Shown in pieces: positions 6,229 through 12,129 of a stretch of DNA of 12,383 bases. Source of the DNA: Candidatus Omnitrophota bacterium (GTDB lineage: Bacteria; Omnitrophota; Gorgyraeia; Duberdicusellales; 4484-171); the NCBI GenBank assembly GCA_030601015.1, contig JAUVUO010000017.1, forward strand, positions 1-12,383, in the 5' to 3' direction. Both the position numbers and the translations under genes were made by a program. Numbering within the stretch: the first letter of the stretch is position 1; every line of letters starts with the position of its first letter. The notes beneath the pieces were generated by a model. That model was not told where the DNA came from. It did no database searches and worked only from the letters and a program-made list of their open reading frames with translations.

Positions 6229-7620
6229 ATGATTAACAAAAAATATATTTTAGTAGTAGACGATGAACCCTTAACCAGAAAATCATTGTGTGAGATTCTT
6301 AAAATTGAAGGATACAAAGTTGATCAGGCTTCAGATGGAGAAGAAGCATTAGAACTTATTAAGAACAATAGACCGGAAATAATAGTAACCGATTTGAAAA
6401 TGCCGAAAGTTGATGGATTGGCATTATTGAGAGAGGTAAAATTAAAATATCCGGATATAGCTGTAGTTTTAGCAACAGGTTATGGTTCAATAGAGACCGC
6501 AGTATCAGCTATGAAAGAGGGGGCTTTTGATTATGTTACTAAACCGATAATTGATAATGAGATTAAAATTATAATTAAACGGATATATAAACAAAAACTG
6601 ATTATTGATGAAAATATATCATTAAAGCAGAGGCTTGCAGCTAATAATCGTACTACTTTTCATAAAATTATCGGTCAAAATCAGAGTATGCAGAGAATCT
6701 ATAACTTAATTGAATCAGTTGCCCCGACTAACGCCACAGTCCTTATACAGGGAGAAAGCGGCACAGGCAAAAGTTTGATTGCCCATGCTTTACATCAAAG
6801 CGATGCTGAAAGAAAAGATAAATCATTTGTTGAAGTTAGTTGCGGAGCTTTACCTGAGAATTTATTGGAGAGTGAATTATTTGGCCACGTAAAAGGTTCC
6901 TTTACCAGCGCAATAAAAGATAGAAGAGGGAGATTTGAAACAGCAAACGGAGGAACAATATTCCTTGATGAAATTGATGCTTTTAGCCCTCAATTACAAG
7001 TTAAACTATTAAAAGTTTTGCAAGAAGGCGATTTTGAAAGAGTTGGTGACTCAGAAACTATCCATGTCGAGGTCAGAGCTATTGCCGCGACTAATCAAGA
7101 TTTAAAAAAACTTATAGAACAAAAACTTTTCCGGGAAGATTTATATTACAGGTTACATGTAATTTCTATAGACATCCCTCCTTTAAGGGAAAGAAAAGAT
7201 GATATTCGGCTTTTAACCGAGCATTTTTTAGAAGAATTTTCAAAAAAAATAAAGGATAAAAAAATTAATAAAATATCTGAAGAAGCTATAGAGATATTAT
7301 TAGCTTACAACTGGCCGGGGAATGTCAGAGAGTTAGAGAATATTTTGGAAAGAGCCATAATATTATGTAAAGGGGATATAATTGTAAAAGCGGATTTTCC
7401 TGATTTTTTACAAGATTTAAAAACGCCTAAATCAGTGTTAAAACAAGGCAAAAAATTATATCTTAAAGAAGCTCTGAAAATATCAGAAATGGCAATTATT
7501 AAAGATGCTTTAACCCGGTGTAGGGGTAATCGTAAAAAAGTTTCAGAACTTTTAGGTATAAATCGAACAACTTTGTATAATAAGATGAAAGAGTTTGATA
7601 TTTTGGATTACGTAGAATAA
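6229..7620 (+). CDS. NtrC-family sigma-54-dependent response regulator
   Basis: A 463-residue bacterial enhancer-binding protein with the standard three domains. The receiver (1-120) has Asp11-Asp12, phospho-acceptor Asp55, Thr83 and Lys105. The AAA+ domain (about 148-375) has Walker A 'GESGTGKS' (175-182), Walker B 'GGTIFLDEI' (241-249), sensor I 'AATNQDL', the Arg region 'REDLYYRL' and 'NWPGNVREL'. The C-terminal Fis-type helix-turn-helix is 'NRKKVSELLGINRTTLYNKM'. The sigma-54-contacting loop reads GSFTSA (223-228) instead of GAFTGA: the key Phe and Thr are kept, positions 2 and 5 are changed. It should convert sigma-54 closed complexes to open ones when phosphorylated. It lies downstream of the kinase and 47 bp upstream of rpoN. 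The resemblance is to NtrC/AtoC in general; I cannot show it to be the PrsR regulator of exosortase systems. Confidence 0.94.
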   Translation: MINKKYILVVDDEPLTRKSLCEILKIEGYKVDQASDGEEALELIKNNRPEIIVTDLKMPKVDGLALLREVKLKYPDIAVVLATGYGSIETAVSAMKEGAFDYVTKPIIDNEIKIIIKRIYKQKLIIDENISLKQRLAANNRTTFHKIIGQNQSMQRIYNLIESVAPTNATVLIQGESGTGKSLIAHALHQSDAERKDKSFVEVSCGALPENLLESELFGHVKGSFTSAIKDRRGRFETANGGTIFLDEIDAFSPQLQVKLLKVLQEGDFERVGDSETIHVEVRAIAATNQDLKKLIEQKLFREDLYYRLHVISIDIPPLRERKDDIRLLTEHFLEEFSKKIKDKKINKISEEAIEILLAYNWPGNVRELENILERAIILCKGDIIVKADFPDFLQDLKTPKSVLKQGKKLYLKEALKISEMAIIKDALTRCRGNRKKVSELLGINRTTLYNKMKEFDILDYVE

Positions 7621-7667
7621 TATTTTATATATTTTTGTTCATCGAAAAGATGAATGCGGAGAATAAA

Positions 7668-9137
7668 ATGAAATTAAGACAGTCACAAAAATTAACACAA
7701 ACATTATCATTGACCCCGCAAATGAAGCAGTCTCTGCATGTTTTACAACTTCCTTTAATAGAATTGAAAGAATATATCGAAGCCGAAAGTTCCGAAAACC
7801 CTGTATTAGAAACAGAAACCGTTTACGAACCGGAACTTGATATAATTAAACAGATAGAAAATGTTTTTAAGCGGCAAAAAGATTGGACAGAGTATCCTTT
7901 AGGAAGTTCTCATGAAGATGTTCAAAAAAAACGTGACTATAGAGAAAGTCTTATAACAAACAAAATTACTTTAGAAGACAATCTTTTAAGACAATTGAGA
8001 ATGTTAGTATTATCAGAACGAAAATATAAAATAGCGGAAGCTATTATTACCAACTTAGATGATAACGGTTATTTAAGTGCAAGTATAGAGGAAATACTTA
8101 ATCTTCTTAATAAAACTATTTTTACCGAAAAAAGATTAACAAAAAAAGAAACAGAAAAAGTTTTATATATGATCCATGATTTTGAACCCATAGGAGTGGG
8201 GGCCAGGAATCTTAAAGAATGCCTTCTAATTCAATTAAGATTTAAAAACCAAGAAAAATCTTTGGCTTATAAAATTGTAAAAGATTATCTTCCGTGTTTA
8301 GCAAAAAATAATCTTAAACAAATCGCTAAAAAATTAAAAGTTGATATAGTAGATATTTATGAGGCAAAAAAAATAATTTCCACTTTAGAACCGAAACCAG
8401 GCAGAGAGTATGATTCTTCAACTACCCAAGAGATAGTTTCCCCTTTGCCGGATGTTATTATAGAGAAAATAGAAGGACGCTACGAGATTATCGTTAACAC
8501 GAATGTACTGCCTAAACTAAAAATTAGTTCTTATTACTTAAACCTTTATAAGTCAGGAAAGGCTTGCGATAAAACAAAAAAATATATACAAGAAAAAGCA
8601 AAAGCAACTTTAGGATTGATTAAAGCCATATCTCAAAGAGAAGACACCATAAGAAAAATAGCGCAATGTATTGTACATATACAGCAAGATTTTTTTGATT
8701 ATAATGACAGGTCTTTACTTAAACCTCTGACATTAAAAGATGTGGCAAAAATTGTTGATAGAAATGAATCTACAGTATGTAGAGTAGTTAATAAGAAACA
8801 TATGCTAACACCTTGCGGGATGTTTAAATTTAATTATTTTTTTACTACAGCATTAAAAAGCTTAGATGGTGAAAAAATTTCCCAAGAGTATGTTAAACAT
8901 CAAATAATTGATATAATCGAGGGTGAAGATAAAGAGAAACCGGTCAAGGACAGCGAAATATCCAATATTTTAAAGAATAAAGGAATAATCCTTGCCCGTA
9001 GAACAGTAGCTAAATATAGGGAAGAGCTAAAAATTTTTCCGCATAATATACGAAAAATTAAAATTAATCGTAAAATCCTCAGAAAATTATTAACTATTGA
9101 CTCAAAAGGTAAAATATTGCAGTTTGAAAAAAGTTAA
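7668..9137 (+). CDS. rpoN: RNA polymerase sigma-54 factor
   Basis: Alternative sigma factor that recognises -24/-12 promoters and needs an AAA+ activator. I use the ATG at 7668 (489 residues): GGAG at 7658-7661 precedes it by 6 bp and the protein then begins 'MKLRQSQKLTQTLSLTPQM', matching the normal Gln-rich region I. An upstream TTG (7635) and ATG (7650) would add residues absent from the family. Region I is followed by the core-binding domain ('PIGVGARNLKECLL', from about 174), a helix-turn-helix ('STVCRVVNKKHMLTPCGMFKFNYFF', about 368-392) and a perfect RpoN box ARRTVAKYRE (443-452). A basic tail of 37 residues follows the box, a little longer than usual. The gene sits directly behind an NtrC-type activator, and a sigma-54 promoter lies in the next gap. 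Elsewhere rpoN usually neighbours lptB and hpf, so this context is distinctive. Confidence 0.96.
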   Translation: MKLRQSQKLTQTLSLTPQMKQSLHVLQLPLIELKEYIEAESSENPVLETETVYEPELDIIKQIENVFKRQKDWTEYPLGSSHEDVQKKRDYRESLITNKITLEDNLLRQLRMLVLSERKYKIAEAIITNLDDNGYLSASIEEILNLLNKTIFTEKRLTKKETEKVLYMIHDFEPIGVGARNLKECLLIQLRFKNQEKSLAYKIVKDYLPCLAKNNLKQIAKKLKVDIVDIYEAKKIISTLEPKPGREYDSSTTQEIVSPLPDVIIEKIEGRYEIIVNTNVLPKLKISSYYLNLYKSGKACDKTKKYIQEKAKATLGLIKAISQREDTIRKIAQCIVHIQQDFFDYNDRSLLKPLTLKDVAKIVDRNESTVCRVVNKKHMLTPCGMFKFNYFFTTALKSLDGEKISQEYVKHQIIDIIEGEDKEKPVKDSEISNILKNKGIILARRTVAKYREELKIFPHNIRKIKINRKILRKLLTIDSKGKILQFEKS

Positions 9138-9151
9138 ATACATTAAATATG

Positions 9152-9169
9152 TGTCTAAGAAAATAGACA
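9152..9169. promoter_or_regulatory. Inverted repeat after rpoN
   Basis: TGTCTA (9152-9157) and TAGACA (9164-9169) are perfect inverted arms with a 6-bp spacer, centred about 257 bp upstream of the predicted sigma-54 start. No T-run follows, so it is a poor terminator. It could be a protein-binding dyad; the evidence is symmetry only. Confidence 0.3.
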
Positions 9170-9299
9170 TCCCGTTAAATAGCTAAACTCTACAAATATC
9201 GTAATAATTAAAGATTAATAGGATTTATTTATAAAAATATATAGTTTTGTGATAAAAAATGTTATTTTTTTCGACACCGGCTGCACATAAAATTTTTAC

Positions 9300-9313
9300 T
9301 GTAAACGCTTACA
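9300..9313. promoter_or_regulatory. Dyad operator, possible activator site upstream of the sigma-54 promoter
   Basis: TGTAAACGCTTACA has 5-bp perfect inverted arms (TGTAA/TTACA). Its centre is about 111 bp upstream of the predicted start at 9418, the usual distance for sigma-54 activator sites. It also fits the cre-type consensus TGWAARCGYTWNCA bound by LacI-family proteins such as CcpA, so a different regulator is possible. No second copy was noticed in the window. Confidence 0.4.
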
Positions 9314-9391
9314 ATTACTTTTAAAATATTATTTTTTGTATTACTTTGTTAATCAATGCTTTACGAATTTTTTTTTGAAAAGATTTAATTA

Positions 9392-9407
9392 TGGCATAAA
9401 AAATGCT
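9392..9407 (+). promoter_or_regulatory. Sigma-54 (-24/-12) promoter of the exopolysaccharide export genes
   Basis: TGGCATAAAAAATGCT matches TGGCAC-N5-TTGCW with both invariant dinucleotides, GG (9393-9394) and GC (9405-9406), at the exact required spacing. The deviations are T for C after TGGCA and A for the first T of TTGC. Transcription would start near 9418. It is the only well-spaced -24/-12 site I found in the gaps of this window, and it lies just after the genes for sigma-54 and its activator. The leader to the first substantial gene would be about 274 nt. Confidence 0.72.
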
Positions 9408-9437
9408 TAGTAATACAATCTCGGACAAACTAGGACA

Positions 9438-9464
9438 TAACAACAAATTACTTATTTGTTGTTA
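9438..9464 (+). other. Leader hairpin 1
   Basis: A perfect 11-bp stem, TAACAACAAAT (9438-9448) with ATTTGTTGTTA (9454-9464), has a 5-nt loop. It begins about 20 nt after the predicted sigma-54 start, so it would form at the 5' end of the mRNA. It is AU-rich and has no T-run after it, so transcript stabilisation is more likely than termination. Confidence 0.5.
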
Positions 9465-9577
9465 GCCAATAGCCAATTTAGTAACGAATATGAGAGAGAA
9501 GAACGTAGAGAAGTGAAGAAGGATGAGGGATGAAGGATGTGGAAGGGGAAATAAAAAAGAAATAGAATGATTATACA

Positions 9578-9606
9578 AAATGTTCGACGTTTCGCTTCGA
9601 ACATTT
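9578..9606 (+). other. Leader hairpin 2
   Basis: A perfect 10-bp stem, AAATGTTCGA (9578-9587) with TCGAACATTT (9597-9606), has a 9-nt loop. The next bases are GCGGGAGATAAAA, not a T-run, so it is not a standard terminator. Lying mid-leader between the promoter and the first ORFs, it may be an RNA structure or a DNA-binding dyad. Confidence 0.5.
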
Positions 9607-9643
9607 GCGGGAGATAAAAAAGTTTAAAAACCTAAGGAATAAA

Positions 9644-9685
9644 ATGTCATATCAGAGAATTAATAAAAAGTCAAAAAATATATAG
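9644..9685 (+). CDS. Possible 13-residue leader ORF upstream of the MerR-like gene
   Basis: ATG at 9644 with TAG at 9683-9685 would encode MSYQRINKKSKNI. AGGA at 9635-9638 is placed 5 bp before the ATG, whereas the next gene, starting 6 bp after this stop, has no ribosome binding site. This suggests translational coupling through a short basic peptide or simply a translated leader. An ORF this short can arise by chance, and no protein similarity is recognisable. Confidence 0.3.
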   Translation: MSYQRINKKSKNI

Positions 9686-9691
9686 TAATTT

Positions 9692-9889
9692 ATGCTTGAT
9701 ATAAATAATAGATTAACAATAACACAAAGTGCTAGGATGATAGGTGTGGTACCTAAAACTATTATTCGCTGGGAAAACTCCGGAAAAGTAAAAAAAGCTA
9801 AAAGAGATTGGCGTAACTGGCGGGTTTATTCTGTTGAGGATATTGAAGAACTCAAAAAATTTAAATTTTCTGAATATTGTAGTATATAA
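9692..9889 (+). CDS. Small MerR-like helix-turn-helix protein
   Basis: A 65-residue protein that is essentially one winged helix-turn-helix: 'LTITQSARMIGVVPKTIIRWENSGKVKKAKRDWRNWRVYSVEDIEELKKF'. The Trp in 'IIRWE', the 'RDWRNWRVY' wing and the following 'VEDIEEL' helix are typical of MerR/HTH_17 DNA-binding domains. There is no effector-binding or dimerisation part, so it cannot be a classical MerR activator. An in-frame TAA at 9686-9688 fixes 9692 as the earliest ATG. No ribosome binding site is seen; coupling to the small ORF ending 6 bp upstream would explain this. It is the first substantial gene after the sigma-54 promoter and ends 16 bp before the export gene, so it probably regulates this polysaccharide operon. 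The target is unknown. Confidence 0.8.
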   Translation: MLDINNRLTITQSARMIGVVPKTIIRWENSGKVKKAKRDWRNWRVYSVEDIEELKKFKFSEYCSI

Positions 9890-9905
9890 ATACGGAGGAA
9901 CAGAA

Positions 9906-10646
9906 ATGAAAGATTTAAAAGACTTTTTATTAGTTTTGGTTTTTGGGGTTACCCTGATTTATGTCAATCCTGGGCCGGTTTATTCCCAAGAAAACAATAT
10001 ATTGGTGACACAAGCCCAGTCATCTCAACGTAATCAATCTTTGGCTGGGGAATTTCTTGAAGGAAATACAACTTATACATTAGGTAAAGGTGATGTTGTT
10101 GAGGTAACTGTACGGGAACAAGCCGAATTCAGCGGACAGTTTGTAATAGGCCCGGATGGAAATATTCAATATGCATTTGTTGGCGATGTAAAAGCCGAAG
10201 GGTTAGATAAAAATCAGTTACAAGAAGAAATAACCAAAAGATTAGAAAAATACATAAAGATACCTGAGGTAAGTGTAATCATAGCCGCGTATCGAAGTAA
10301 ATTTGTATATATATTAGGTGAAGTAGGCAGGCCGGGAAAATATCCAATGGCTGGAGACGCGATTAAACTAAGAGATGCTATTGTAGCAGCAGGACTTCCA
10401 ACCAGAGACGCGGCATTACGAAGAGTTTATGTTATCAAACCGGCAGAAACAAAACCAAAGAACAAAAAGATAGATTTGTACAAATTGTTATATAAAGGTG
10501 ATCTTAAACAAGATGTTATGCTCGAAGCGGGTGATTTAAGCGTGGTAGCATCGACCGTTCCGAGTGAAATAAACAGGGCGTTAACAAATTTACTTTCACC
10601 TATAACCAGGGCAGCTGTAGTTCAGGAGTTATTTGACACATATTAA
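9906..10646 (+). CDS. Polysaccharide export protein (Wza/BexD-like, Poly_export plus SLBB)
   Basis: Component of the channel that carries exopolysaccharide through the periplasm and outer membrane. I start it at the ATG at 9906, which follows CGGAGGA (9893-9899); a longer frame from a TTG at 9834 overlaps the previous gene and would spoil the signal peptide. The 246 residues begin with a Sec signal (hydrophobic 7-20) probably cut after Ser27. Poly_export runs about 55-128 ('YTLGKGDVVEVTV', 'FVIGPDGNIQYAFVGDV') and an SLBB domain about 132-180 ('VYILGEVGRPGKYPM'). 'LEAGDLSVVAST' and 'LLSPI' near the end are also typical. No lipobox Cys is present, unlike E. coli Wza, and the single SLBB suggests a short form that may need a separate outer-membrane partner. 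The chain-length gene begins 15 bp after its stop. Confidence 0.92.
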   Translation: MKDLKDFLLVLVFGVTLIYVNPGPVYSQENNILVTQAQSSQRNQSLAGEFLEGNTTYTLGKGDVVEVTVREQAEFSGQFVIGPDGNIQYAFVGDVKAEGLDKNQLQEEITKRLEKYIKIPEVSVIIAAYRSKFVYILGEVGRPGKYPMAGDAIKLRDAIVAAGLPTRDAALRRVYVIKPAETKPKNKKIDLYKLLYKGDLKQDVMLEAGDLSVVASTVPSEINRALTNLLSPITRAAVVQELFDTY

Positions 10647-10661
10647 ATTTTGGAGGAAATA

Positions 10662-12053
10662 GTGCAAGAAAACAAATTAAATTTCGATATCCACCAATAC
10701 ATTAGAATCATTAATCGAAGGAAGTGGTTTTTGTTTATACCTTTTTTTCTTATCTCTATTTCCTTTGCAGTTGGAAGTTTTTTCTTGCCTAAGATTTATG
10801 TAGCTAAAGCGGTTATTTTGATAGAAGATAAAAAGGTAGTCAACCCTCTGCTAAAAAACTTAGCAGTTTCAACCACTGTTCGAAGCAGGATGGGCGCGTT
10901 AAGAGAAGAAATTTTATCTTGGCCGAGGCTTTATCAATTAGTTGAAAAAATAGGATTAACTAAAGAGGTAAAAGGCGCGTTGGAATTAGAAAAATTGATT
11001 GCTGGAATTAAAAGAAATATAAACCTTAGAATGCAGTCAAAGGAAGTTATTACTATTTCATATATGGGGCAAGATCCTAAAGATACACAAGTTTTGGTTA
11101 ATACTTTGTGTGATATCCTCATAAAAAGAAATATAAATTCTCAAACAGAAGATACATCATCAGCCATAGATTTTATAAATCAGCAGTTAAAAAAATATAA
11201 AGAAAAATTAGACAAGGCAGAAACGGATTTGAGAAAATTTAAAGAAGTTTACGGTATGGGTATGATAACAGATGTCGCCTCATCTTTAAGAGGCAACGAC
11301 GAAGTTACATCATTAGGGTCAACAATATTTCAAATCAATAAAGAAATTTCAGCTCAGGAAGCTGAGTTAGTAATGGCTACAATAGATTGTACTGACGAAC
11401 ATCCCCGTATAAAATCTTTAAAATCGGACATCCGTATTTTAAAGGATAAACGTAATAAATATATTAAAGAAGTCTCAGATAAAGCAGGTGTTGACTCCGG
11501 TGCTTATGTCAAAATAGCGGATTCATATCCTCGGCAACAAGAAGAACTCTCGCGTCTAAGCCGCGATAAAGCGATTAATGAAAAGATTTATGCTATGCTT
11601 TTAGAGCGGTTAGAAACCGCCAATATTACAGAACAGCTGGATAACTCTGAAAATCGCACGAAGATAAGAGTAATCGAACCGGCACGGTTTCCTTTAAAAC
11701 CGGTTAAACCAAACAAAATAAAAATTAGTTTTTTAGGGTTAATTTTTGGGTTAATGATGGGCGGGGGGCTTGTTTATGTTTTGGAATATACTGATTCATC
11801 ATTCAAAACGGAAGAAGAATTAAATAATTTTTTTGAGATACCTGTATTTGGGACTATATCAAAAATAATTACAAAAGAGGAACGAAAAAAAAGAAATAAG
11901 AAAAGAACCAAAATCATATTTATAATATGTTTAGTATTGGCCCTTATATTGGCAGTAGTGGTATGTGTCATTAATTCAACAATATTAAAAGAGTTTATAA
12001 GTATAATTTTTCAAAAAATGGCCCAAGTAATTAATGCTTGGAGGAATAAATAG
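10662..12053 (+). CDS. Polysaccharide chain-length determinant (Wzz/GumC type, XrtA-system-like)
   Basis: Inner-membrane co-polymerase that sets chain length and links synthesis to export. I use the GTG at 10662 because GGAGG (10652-10656) stands 5 bp before it; the TTG at 10650 would place that site inside the gene. The 463 residues have a Wzz N-terminal region with membrane helix 1 (about 22-42), a long periplasmic part rich in coiled coil (about 150-330), then Pro-rich 'RFPLKPVKPNK' and membrane helix 2 (about 356-373) with the Gly-rich 'GLMMGGGLVY'. A cytoplasmic stretch ('IPVFGTISKI') leads to a third hydrophobic helix (about 417-437) and an amphipathic tail. The extra helix and absence of a kinase domain fit the chain-length protein of exosortase-A (XrtA) clusters better than Wzc. 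Any tyrosine kinase must be a separate gene. Confidence 0.88.
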   Translation: MQENKLNFDIHQYIRIINRRKWFLFIPFFLISISFAVGSFFLPKIYVAKAVILIEDKKVVNPLLKNLAVSTTVRSRMGALREEILSWPRLYQLVEKIGLTKEVKGALELEKLIAGIKRNINLRMQSKEVITISYMGQDPKDTQVLVNTLCDILIKRNINSQTEDTSSAIDFINQQLKKYKEKLDKAETDLRKFKEVYGMGMITDVASSLRGNDEVTSLGSTIFQINKEISAQEAELVMATIDCTDEHPRIKSLKSDIRILKDKRNKYIKEVSDKAGVDSGAYVKIADSYPRQQEELSRLSRDKAINEKIYAMLLERLETANITEQLDNSENRTKIRVIEPARFPLKPVKPNKIKISFLGLIFGLMMGGGLVYVLEYTDSSFKTEEELNNFFEIPVFGTISKIITKEERKKRNKKRTKIIFIICLVLALILAVVVCVINSTILKEFISIIFQKMAQVINAWRNK

Positions 12054-12129
12054 TTTGGTGTTAAGTTTTTGAAAAATGAAAGGATAAAGATAATTTTTAT
12101 TTTGAAACATTAAAGTAAAGAGATAAACG

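Larger units (their letters stand above)
9138..9691. other. Regulatory gap between rpoN and the exopolysaccharide genes
   Basis: 554 bp without a full-size gene, and the richest non-coding region here. In order: a 6-bp inverted repeat (9152-9169), a 14-bp dyad (9300-9313), a -24/-12 promoter (9392-9407), a strong hairpin (9438-9464), AGCCAAT twice in tandem (9464-9477), a purine-rich tract (about 9490-9570) containing three GGATGAR-like heptamers (9521-9541), a second strong hairpin (9578-9606) and a 13-codon ORF (9644-9685). No terminator for rpoN is evident. Confidence 0.65.

Noticed and set aside
7635..7667. Longer N-terminus for RpoN
   Set aside because: It begins at TTG without a ribosome binding site; the ATG at 7668 has GGAG at correct spacing and gives the family-typical start.
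9490..9570. Two tiny ORFs (9490-9516 and 9523-9570) in the purine-rich leader
   Set aside because: 8 and 15 codons in low-complexity sequence; apparent ribosome binding sites follow from the purine bias.
9834..9905. Longer N-terminus for the export protein
   Set aside because: The TTG start overlaps the MerR-like gene and would place 24 residues before a clean signal peptide; the ATG at 9906 has a strong ribosome binding site.
10650..10661. TTG start for the chain-length protein
   Set aside because: It would include the GGAGG ribosome binding site inside the coding sequence; the GTG at 10662 is properly spaced from it.
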